The position numbers were made by a program, and so were the translations under genes. From the NCBI GenBank assembly GCA_948470475.1, contig OX419345.1, positions 13,828,800-13,892,799 of the forward strand: a stretch of DNA of 64,000 nt. The letters are read 5' to 3'. The stretch is from Galaxea fascicularis (taxonomy: Eukaryota > Cnidaria > Anthozoa > Scleractinia > Euphylliidae). The first letter of the stretch is position 1. Every line of letters starts with the position of its first letter. Below, piece by piece: positions 38,926 through 49,100 of this stretch. Under the pieces are notes generated by a model. The model was not told where the DNA came from. It made no database searches and was given only the letters and a program-made list of their open reading frames with translations.

Positions 38926-40083
38926 CTGAACTCGGAAAACAAACTAAAAATCACTCGCGGGTGTATCATATGGTTTTGATCCATTTCTTAATAAACGTTA
39001 CTGTGAGAACCACACGAGAAGCGTGATACTTATCAGTGCTGCATTTAAGTCTTTCAAGTGTGGAATTGAAGTGTAACAGTTCCGTTCAAACCAGACAAAA
39101 ATTATCAGAACTAAGCTACTTCCCCCTCTTCTCTATTTCTTTAGTTAGCCGTTTGTACTACGTTGATGAAATTGGTTTTTTCGTTTGGCCAGCGGTATCA
39201 CTGACCAGCGGTATCACTGAACCCCTTGCTTTGAGATATGGAAACAAGTCCACTACCAAAGCGAAGGAGAAAAATCAGCCTAATATAGCTACAACTCGGA
39301 AACGAAGGTTGAGTCGCTGTGAAAGCAGTGGAAGTTATTTTCATCTTAGTCAGAATTGGCAGAAATTTGTCTAAAAATAACTACTTTATGACAGGTTACA
39401 CCATTATCTTATGACACCGCCACACGTGAAAGAGTAACACGCTCAGAGAATGTGTGGTATTTTATCACTTAAAACTTCTTATTTTTCGACAAGGTTTATC
39501 AATTATGACACACTGAGAGAATCAAAGGTCGACATCACCCCACACAAAGTTTTGTCAGGACTTTCAGTGACCAATTAATTAAAAACGGCAACCGGTTGTG
39601 ATTCAATTAACACCATGGTTTTAAAAATCATTTTAAAATACAAAAGATGAAATACAAAAGAATGCTATAACTGTGTACTCAAAATATTCTTAGTAATTGT
39701 GGCTAAAACAACAACAAACCTTATTTCCGACGCCTTCATTTAACTGTGTATCAATTAAAGAAATTGCAGAATCGTTCTTCTTAAAGGCAAACCTTGAAAA
39801 CATCTCGTGATATGGTTGAAATTTTGAAAACCTACATTCTGGCATTTGAAATGAAAGCTTTTTATTTAAACAAAGTTTTTGACTAGGCTCGGTTCTTCAA
39901 ACGCTTTTCCTTTTCACAACTAAAGCACGTGCTTTTGACAAACTTGCCACAAAGTGAAGGCTGGACTGATTACTTAAAATCTCTCAAGTCCAAAGATCAA
40001 AATCCAAGATCGACGATCCATTATAGTTATTTTAAAACAGAGGTTCGCGCTAAATGTTTTTTTATTATCATATTTTTTTAGAC
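38926..40083. other. Region 5' of cysteine-rich gene B
   Basis: It has no recognised gene. A short local duplication of ccagcggtatcactga lies near 39190-39220. Immediately before the start codon of gene B is an acceptor-like tract (atcatatttttttag), so the transcript probably has a 5' non-coding exon somewhere in this region. Confidence 0.4.
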
Positions 40084-41472
40084 ATGGAAGGACTAAAATA
40101 TGTGTGTGTGCTGCTCGTGACAGTCCTAGTAGTGAATGAAGCTAAACCAACTGTTGGACATTCGCGCCACGTAAGTTTTTCCTGTTGTCAGTCAGTCATA
40201 AATTACTTACGTAATCATGTCTGGTGAGGGAATACCACAACCTGAACGCTTGTTGATGGGAGCTCAATTAAACATTCGGCAGTCCGCCGGCAGCCTTGCC
40301 GTTCGTTTTATCAGTTGAGGTATTTTCAAAAGGTGCTCAAACAATGAATTGCAACTTTCCACAGAAATAGAGGGTTTTCTTCTAGTGTTATTACGTCGCC
40401 GTTTCCTCAAACGTCCCCTTTTGATGTTGTGGCTAGAAAACCACCTTTACGTTGACACCTGAGAGTGCAGTTACTTAACTTTCACGCGGCTTGAATTCAA
40501 CTTCTTTACGCCTCACTTTTAACAATAGAAGGTACAATTTACAATTTAGCAATCAAAGGAGGGGGAGTTACTTAGTACAATCTTAGCAAGAAAATTGAAA
40601 TAATAACTGATGTATGCCTCTGAAGAGTCAAGGTTATCAAGTTCAGCTATAAAGTATGAAATGTTAAACTTAAAACTGCAATCCTTTTTCAGTGTTCCAA
40701 GGTCCGTGGTAGAGATTGCACTAAGGACATTGATTGCGCATGCCAAAGGCATTCTCACGACACGTCTTTAATCTGCAACTACAATTTTAAGTGCGAAAAA
40801 GAGAGCATTTACGACACCATTGCAAGGAGAGTTCCAGTAAGTTACAAATGGAAATTTTGATATTGTTTTGCCAACAGCTGCGCAATCCCTAATTAGGCAG
40901 ATCGTGGTCTCATGACAACTATACCAAGAACGTCAGTTTTCCGCCCGAATGCCGTCGACATTAACATTGGGAATGCTGATGACAATGACAATAGGGACCT
41001 TAAGCAACGACGACGCCGACGGCAACGAGAACATCATTTCAAATATATCTTCTCGTTTTTGTAACTCTTTCACTATTAAGCCAATTTGTGTAACTTGAAA
41101 AATGCTGGCGCGCTGTCCAAGGCCTAAATTACTGCGAACGGAGTTAAAGCAACGAAAACGAAATAAAAACTTGCCGTCATGCATGCGCTCACGTCTTCGA
41201 GAAAACCTAAAAATTTGGTCATTTCACGTTGTTGTTCTGCAGAGGACGCTAAAGAAATGCATCAAAATGTAAAACGCACGTGCAGAGTATTGTTTTGGTT
41301 CATCAATCCCATTGTTTTGTGGCGTTCTCGTTGCCGTCGTCGTCGTCGTTGCTTAAGGTCCCTATTTATTGTCAATGGTAATGGCGCTATAGCAATGGCA
41401 ATGGCATTGACATTAGTGAAGGCCTTGCTAATACTAATGTCAATGTCAATGGGAGTGACAGAGACAGTGACA

Positions 41473-41522
<50 letters not shown>

Positions 41523-43182
41523 TATAATGATGATGATGGGCGCTCACTAATGAATGAATAAATAAATAAACGAGCATTGAACGCGTTTTAAACACAGCAA
41601 GCAATTATTAAGCTCCAATTGGATCTAAGAGAGTGAGTCAAATTAATTGTGTTCCGAATCACGATCTTCACAAACGTTCAAGTCTAAGTATGAAAATAAT
41701 GTTAGGTTCATGCCGGCACAGTCATTCACCAATCACAAAATTGAATTTAAGTCCGAAATTATCGCCCAGAACCAAGGCAAAAAAACAAGTCGTTTAACAG
41801 TCACACCAAGGACAGGACACCCAGCATATTATGCCACTGGAAATAGCACTGTTAATGCAAGAAAATTAAGCCGCAAAGTAGAAACAAAAAAAAAGATATA
41901 GTACATACGACAAACCCCGTGGGAACTTGGCTTGATAATCTTCAGGCGCCGTTATGATAAGCCTCTTTGTAGACGTCGTCCTCACTGAGCATGTAGAGTT
42001 TTCATATTGACAAGACAGCACGTCACACGTTGTTATAAGAAGTTTTCAGACGAGATGTTATGATCTGAATGTCGTTTTCAATTGGTGGAGCGTAACTCAC
42101 CGTAGCTAAATTGGATTAGTTTCATATCTTGCGGTAACCATAACTTGTTCTCAGCAAGAGAGAGTGCATTTAAGTAGCTTTTACAAGTTTTTAATAAGGA
42201 AAGCTATGATCTGAATGTTGCTTGCAGTTGCGCGAGAATATTATCATGAAACTGAAATGGATGTCATTTGTATCTTGCGGAGTTAAAACCGCCTTTATCC
42301 TTATGAATTTGCAAAGTCGCACGTTACAAGTGCTTTAATTAAGTTTGATTGTTTTAGAATGAGATGTTATGCTCTGAATGCGGGAAACAATTGTTTTAGT
42401 GTACTTAAATGAAACTGAATTGGATTATTTCCTTATCCTGTTGTATACATGACATATTCTCAGCAGGCCTTCACAGTAAGCAAGGCAGCACGTCTCGACA
42501 ATTTATGTGAGGAAGTGTTGCGATCGTCATGCTGCACGAAGTTAACAAATTGTGACGCACTGCATTTAAATTGGATTAGTCTCCTTCTTGTTGCCTACAT
42601 AGAAAACTCTCTCAGTTATACATCGAGAAGACAAGGTGGGGTCTTGTCCCAGAAAACCGACGAAAGTTAGACAGAATGACCACGTGACCGCCACGCCTCC
42701 CTGAGTCCTTTTCAAATTAGCCTGCGAATACAGCCGCCTCTCATCGCTCCCGGCCCCCGAGGTGCGCGGTATTCGCAGGCTATTTTCAAATGTGTTTGCG
42801 TGCGTATGCGTCAGAACTCAAACGTTTGTCTAGGTATTCATGTTCCGCCTGCCGATAGAAATAATCAAAATAGCTTTCAGTCACAGAACTCGGAAAATGA
42901 ATTACAGACTGCTCGTTTATCACTGACATACGTAAACTTGAATTAGTGCGCGCATCGTCCGCTGTCTGTAGACAAGTAACGCGACCTCAAAACAACGGTG
43001 TAGATGCATCTCTCCACTTGAGAGATTAACTTTCTAAATTTGTTTCTTTGTATTGGTTTCAGTGCTTTCGTGCTTTCAAGAATCCATGTGAGACGAACGC
43101 AGATTGTCCTCCATGCAGAGAAGCACAACTGATATGCGAAGAAAACGAATGCGTCAGACAAAAATTCATGTTTGCCAGATGA
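40084..43182 (+). CDS. Secreted two-module cysteine-rich protein B, 3 coding exons, 116 aa
   Basis: Exons are 40084-40170 (29 codons), 40693-40836 (48 codons) and 43063-43182 (39 codons plus TGA), with both introns in phase 0. Exon 1 gives a signal peptide (MEGLKYVCVLLVTVLVVNEA) followed by KPTVGHSRH. Exon 2 starts with Cys and has C-x7-C-x5-C-x-C-x10-C-x5-C; exon 3 starts with Cys and has C-x7-C-x5-C-x2-C-x6-C-x4-C. The exon boundaries, phases, cysteine spacing and motifs RGR, DCAC, LIC and C-EK match gene A at 9443-12690, so the two are paralogues. Unlike A, it has no N-x-S/T sequon and no basic C-terminal tail. Family and function are unknown; it is extracellular by its signal peptide. Confidence 0.8.
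40994..41362 (+). mobile_element. MITE family D, copy 2, with intact termini (about 370 bp)
   Basis: It opens GGGACCTTAAGCAACGACGA and closes TCGTCGTTGCTTAAGGTCCC, near-perfect terminal inverted repeats of about 39 bp that also include CGGCAACGAGAAC and its complement. The palindrome extends a few bases into the flanks (ATA and TAT), and I do not see a clear target-site duplication. It lies in the second intron of cysteine-rich gene B. The interior matches the 22250-22608 copy. Confidence 0.88.
41363..41525. repeat. Degenerate CAATGG/TGACAT array and (AAT)n microsatellite
   Basis: A run of hexamer-like units (caatgg, catt, gacat) is followed by about fourteen perfect copies of aat at 41480-41522. 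It lies in the second intron of cysteine-rich gene B, just after the MITE. Confidence 0.8.
42040..42605. repeat. Diverged tandem array, about four units of roughly 150 bp
   Basis: The motif atgatctgaatg (or atgctctgaatg) recurs near 42062, 42205 and 42370. The motif like ttggattagtttcatatcttg recurs near 42111, 42255, 42418 and 42570, giving a period of about 145-163 bp. It is intronic in cysteine-rich gene B. Units have many substitutions, so the array is old. Confidence 0.65.
42718..42782. mobile_element. 65-bp palindromic mini-element with 9-bp target-site duplication
   Basis: The element starts TAGCCTGCGAATAC and ends GTATTCGCAGGCTA, perfect terminal inverted repeats. It is flanked by TTTTCAAAT at 42709-42717 and again at 42783-42791, a direct repeat expected from transposition. 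The core is GC-rich (cgctcccggcccccgag). It lies in the second intron of cysteine-rich gene B. Confidence 0.85.
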
Positions 43183-44992
43183 ACACAGATCATGGTATCA
43201 CTGTCCTCACACGCCTTTCGAGTTTCGAGTTTTCAGATACTCTTCAGCTAATTAAAAAAGTACATGTAACTCCCACCTGTTTTACGATGTTATCTAAATA
43301 TCTTTACGCTCCGTACTTCACAATCATTTCAAACCCAACACATATGCTTGCCATTTTGTGCAAAGTTTGTAAAACAGTCGTCAAAAAATATATATGGATT
43401 AGTTCGACTTAGACGACATGAGGACATAAAGATCATATCTTGATGGCTAAATTACGAGAGTTACCTTGTCGTTTTTCGACACAAAATAGACAGAATTCAG
43501 CTTTTCCCTCTGAGAATGAAATTCTTCCGCAAGTTTGTTTTCTTTGAAAGTTTATTTAACCAATCGAATATAATACAGGTTACCAGAGTGTCTCAGGGCC
43601 GGTTTATTTTTAAAGCTACTGTGGTATTGGCTCACGAATAGCAGAGTTCAAATTCACTTTAAAATTGGATTTATAACGCGATCACACTGATTTAAGTGGA
43701 TCAAAGGAAGGACGCACGCTTTCAGGATTAGGGCATAGGAATGAAGGCAAAAAATAAACAAATTGACGGCGCCAAGCAGACGCCCAAGAAAAGCTTAGAC
43801 TAGCAATCTCCCTCTCACTGGGTTTAACGAATGTTTACTATTCTACCAGAAAAGATTGTAATGGGACCTCTATTTGTGGCTTGTACTCTACTACATACTG
43901 AGTAAATGGTTGAAAAAATGTTCAGTAAAATTTATTTTTAAATTATATTTGGCAGAAACAAAGCACGAGAACTGATGAAAAAATAAAACCGTTATGTTTG
44001 GATTTGTATACTATTGAAAGACACTATAGTCAAGGATTGAACTAAAGTTAAGGGAGACGATGTGTTAATACAATGGTAAATTAATTGTAATGGTTGTATA
44101 TAAAATAGAACGAAAAAGCTAAATAAAAGAAAAAAAATAAGTAGTCGGCTATAACTGGTATCCAATAAACGTGATATTATATTTGTTTCTCGAGAAAGCA
44201 ACTCACCAAGAGCAATTTATCCCCTGTAATACTATGTTACAGTTACTGTATAAGAATTACAATTAACACGAAATATGGCAAGTTTGTTGCAGAAAATCAA
44301 TGGTAACAAGTCGGTCTCCGTTAACAACTCAAACTAATCGAAGAGAAACATCCTTCCCATTCACGAGCCTTTTTCCTGTCTCCTTCATCCGATTCTAAAT
44401 GTAAAGGATATCTGATTTTAAAGAGTACGCAGTTATCACTTCACTGGGTTAATTTGACGAGAAAAGCCAGTACTTTCTAGTATGTTCGCTGTTTGGACCG
44501 AGTTCCAACGCAACAAGAGCGTCAATTTGGGCCTTCATTTCATTTTAGTCAGCTCTCTCTCTTTAGATATTCTGACTTAAAAATTAATTAACTGGAATGC
44601 TTCAGCAAGAAATGGTATATCTTGGTTATGGAAACAAAATTCTGACAGACACTGGCCGTCTTCTAGCGGTCCGTCGAGGTCGAAATACTGATAAAAACCG
44701 AACGGTAAATCAGGACTTCATGACCGTTGTTTATGTCATGTAACAGTAAAATTTCTTCGTCATCTATCACCTTCGGAATGACTAATGACCAGGTGATTTA
44801 AAGAAGACAGCGATATTAGCCTAGCAAATCTGCCGTCGCCTCTGCGGTTTTGGCAAGTGCTGAATTGTTAATGTTGTCTTCCCAGTCTTTCCGCTCGGTA
44901 TCCACGTCGCTGTTACCGAAACAATCGGTGCTACAAAGTATCTAATGTCCAGTAATAACGCCCGGTAATTCACACGAAATAGTAACCTTTCT
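43183..44992. other. Intergenic region between cysteine-rich gene B and METTL16
   Basis: It holds the 3' UTR of gene B; an aataaa occurs at about 43983 but is not clearly its polyadenylation site. No further gene was recognised. Confidence 0.4.
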
Positions 44993-45139
44993 GGCCCCGG
45001 TTTTTGAAACGTTGGATAGCGCTATCCACCGGATAAATCACTATCCAGCGGATAAGTAATGGGAATGCTAATTGCACTATCCACTGGATAGATATTTATC
45101 CGGTGGATAGCGCTATCCAGCCTTTGAACAACCGGGGCC
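44993..45139. mobile_element. 147-bp MITE with GGCCCCGGTT termini and GGATAGCGCTATCC core
   Basis: The left end is GGCCCCGGTTTTTGAAACG with TTGGATAGCGCTATCCACCG following. The right end is its complement, CGGTGGATAGCGCTATCC then AGCCTTTGAACAACCGGGGCC. Internal CTATCCAGCGGATAAGT and CTATCCACTGGATAGA repeats add further symmetry. This is a repeat type I recognise as common in anthozoan genomes. Confidence 0.85.
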
Positions 45140-45424
45140 TGGAGTATTTCAAAATGTTACCGAAAACCCTGACTGTATATACATGTAAAGCTTGTGGGAT
45201 GTGGCTTCGAGTGACGAGAATGCCTCACAAATTAATGTGTCTAGGTAAGCTGAAAGCCACTTGGGCACTAAGGCCAAGTGGTAGCGGGCATTACCCCTTA
45301 AATCTACCAAATAAAGTTTGAGCCCGAGCATTAGCGGCCATGAACAGCCTGTTTCGGCCTTGTTAGGTCTCGTCAGCATGGCATACCGGCAATGCACTGT
45401 AGCGCAGTATTCCTCGAGACTTTG

Positions 45425-46136
45425 CTACAAACCTTTCAATAGCTTATTTTGGAAAAACTGGAATAACTGATACAAGTCATTCTTGTCCCGTCCATCAATC
45501 CACGTCATCTCCAATACAACACTGCCAGACGACAGCTCACCACCGACCTCTGCACCAGTCCCTACTCGCACCGTAAACGATAAGAGAGGTCTGGGATCAG
45601 TTTCCCCTAGTCGTGGGTCACTTCCATGCGAACAGCCCTCCTCAAAATGTTTTGAATCTTTTAAAACATCAGTACCTTTAGAAAAATCATCAGCTGTCGT
45701 ACCTGGGTCGTCTTTCTCAGACGTGTTCTCTGTTTCCAAGTCATCTGAATGATCCGCTACGTCTTGTTTAGAGGCTTCGTTCGCAATGTAAGAACCACCT
45801 CCGTTCTTGCTTTCTTGTGCTGCGCTTTCCCTAAGCTTTTCCCGTCGTTTTCTCCTTTGATGTGCCCAGGTTTTGTCGGAAGCGTGACAATGAAAAGCAA
45901 CTATTCCTTTCGATTTGTCAGCATCACCCTGTTCTTTCACGGTGACCTGTTAAAGTCACAAGAAAGTAAACTGTTTGGATGTCTTTTTTTTACGACCAGT
46001 GTCTCCTACTGTACGCACCCAATAAAGGTCTTTCGTAACCAAAATAATTAACTTTGGATTTTAGAAATCAAGAAAAAAAACATAACATTACCAAAACAAC
46101 AGTAACAATAAGCAACACGGAAAGGAATAAAGGCGT

Positions 46137-46172
<36 letters not shown>

Positions 46173-49100
46173 GAAGTTGTACACTAAAATTTCGTTTTAT
46201 CAACGGAGTTGATTATGCAAATTGACCAAGACCGTACAGCGAATTTGTCCGCTCTGAAGAAGAGCTCACGTTCGAAACGTCAGCTTTTAGAATCCCTGTA
46301 CGGTGATCAAATAAATGTTTGTTGAAAACAAAATGAAACTGACTGGGTATCTTTTATTTAACAATTAGATTATAAGCTCGAGATTTCTATCGCGCATAGA
46401 AATCGAGAGCGAATAATCTAATTGTTTTAGTATAAATCGAAATTCTCCCTCGCAGACACTTTGAAAACGCGAAGAAGCGGCCGCCATTTTGTTGACAAAT
46501 GCTACTATCTATCACAGAATAGATAGCTAGTAGCGAGATCGGCACTCGTGATAGAACGCTGGTAGATTTATACTAATACAAGACAGACGCCACAGAGCCC
46601 CAAATAAACATGTTAAGGACAGTAGTTCTCAGTTTGTTTTCATACACGCATTTATAAGAAATAAGTATAAAATACACTGACGAGAAAAGAAAATGCGTAA
46701 TTTCTCTTGTCAATTGGTGTTGCCACATGTATTTCACTAGTGTCCCTAACTAGTCTATTAAGACTAAATACTGTACATTGACACCTAAATAAAGATAACG
46801 TTTTACCTTACTAACTTCATTTAAGCGTGTCACTAGAATCTTGTTATAACCGAGAATGAGATGCAAACAAGACTTGCTCTAGCCTGCTAGCCTGTGTACC
46901 AAGCATTTTGGCTTTTCCTCGTTTTACATAAGCATCGCTCTTCGACCGCGCGAAAACTGGGAGGAAAGTTCCAATTGCTCTATCCCAGGTTTCGCGCTGT
47001 CAAACCCAGAAAAAGAAAGGCTTTCTACGCAGGCTTCATTGTGCTCGGCTGACAACTCAATTAGACTATCTAAGCCTCCACCTTGATTACAGGCTCAGGC
47101 CAGAACAGTTTTGTCCAGGCTCTTTGAGTACACGCTATTGCTTCACCGGCAAAACTGTACCACATTTCTCAAGTTCTCGACGTCCACTGTAATCGATGCT
47201 ACCAAAAGTCCATTTGCAATGGACGTTTGCTTAAAGACCAACGTGTAAAACAAACGCAGTAACAGTACGAACCTTTAACTCGTGCAATATCTTTTTTACA
47301 TAATTTACTATTGCAATGACTTTTTCTTCTGCTCGTAATTGTTCACTGTTGCTTGCTTGTGCTGCCAGAAATTCACCAGGTATCACCATATGAAGAGGTT
47401 TGGCCTTCTTGGCTCGCTTACGGCGCTTTGAGGGAGAATCCTAAAATACAAACGTCCTTTAAGCTCAAGGGAATAAAAAAAGAAAAGGATGCGACCGTGA
47501 AACGTACCTACTGGCATGCAGAAAATTTTGTGTTACAAAGGTTTGGATTACAACGATTTGAAAGTGGATGCATAAGTTCCGTTTGTAAAGTGGAAACTGA
47601 TGTGGGAAGTGGCGTTGAGATGACAAAAAAGAGGAATTACAGGTTAATATTCAAGCAAATGCAATGTCGTTGTATAATTCTCTCAAGTCAGTTGGTAGTT
47701 TGATAAGAGTCTCTGCCAGGTCGAAACGCAATGACATGAATATATACAAATCCTTATAGTAATGCCAACACCCCAAAATCCTAACCCTAATTCTAATCCC
47801 AACTCTCGCCTTCACTTCCCTAACTGTGGACTCGATTCTAACCCTAACACCATTACTGAGTAAGCTTACATGTTATGATAGTCATACCTAACCCTAACGG
47901 CAAATAATCTAACCTGAACAAAATCCTAACCAGCCCTTATCCCAACCACATGATCACAAATGTGTCCTTAACTTATGAGGCTTTGCGTATCATGAACTTA
48001 CATGTATAACCCTCTAGTGTTCCCGTTTGGGCGAGTTTGTTAAGGCCGAATTGACCGATATACAGTAATCCATTTTCAGTCCTATTAACCCTGGCAAAAA
48101 GTGATGTAAAACACACCTGAACAACAACATCTGGTAAGAAAGACCAGGCCACACCCCAGCGCATGGTTTTACCCTGGCAAAACTCTGTGGTTGTCACCGT
48201 CTTTATCTACAAAATAGTAAAACTTAAAAGTTCTCATGCCTGCATGTCAGTCCCAGTGAACAGGTATTCTATTATGCCAAACAAGATTTCCAAGAAATAC
48301 CTCTTACTAACCGAGTTCGACGTCTGTACTGTAGGTTACAGACCAAGTTTTTTTCCCTTTCACTTATAAATCAACGTGAAAAAACGAGGATGCGTAACTT
48401 ATAGTACGTTGAGGGTGATCTGATAATCTTTCTCGTTTCTGTTCAAGTCAGAATACTTACACTGTTCCCTTGAAGATAAGCCAAAATGGGAGACACACTT
48501 GACTTCTTCCCCAGCATTGACGTGTACCAGCTGCAATGATTGTACATTTAGCTAAGTCATTCTATGCTCACGAGTACATTGAATAACTTAGTGAGTTTTG
48601 CCATATCAACAGACCAGATGATACAGTATGGTTAATAGAGGATAAACAGAAAGAACAACTGATCAGTTAGTTGGATGGGATGTTTTCTTCCTCACTTTAA
48701 AAGCAAACTTAAGACAAAGTGTTACAAAGAATACCTAAACTGCTCCTTGAGGAGAAGACTGTCTTTGATGATCTCTTTGACAAATTCCACCTCACCCCCT
48801 CCAGAGACAGTTTCTGTTTCTGTTCCAGTACACACACCACTAGGCTGAGGTCGTTTGTCACTGCGTGCAATACCATGATAAGCTTCAAATTCAGTCACAA
48901 AGAAGGGTGGATTGCACATGCAGAAATCGAAGTGTGTGTTTTCCTCATCTTGGATAGGTACTTTGAGATAACTCCCAAAGGAAACCTGTTTTACTGGAGT
49001 GACAGCTTTGCATTAAAAGAGTCAAAAATAGCTTTGTATTTAAAAATGATCAAAACAAAATGAAAATAAAATGCACTTTTTGAACAGTTAAGCCCCAGAT

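Noticed and set aside
45103..45397. Open frames on both strands downstream of METTL16
   Set aside because: They overlap the end of a MITE and the METTL16 3' UTR and show no motif.
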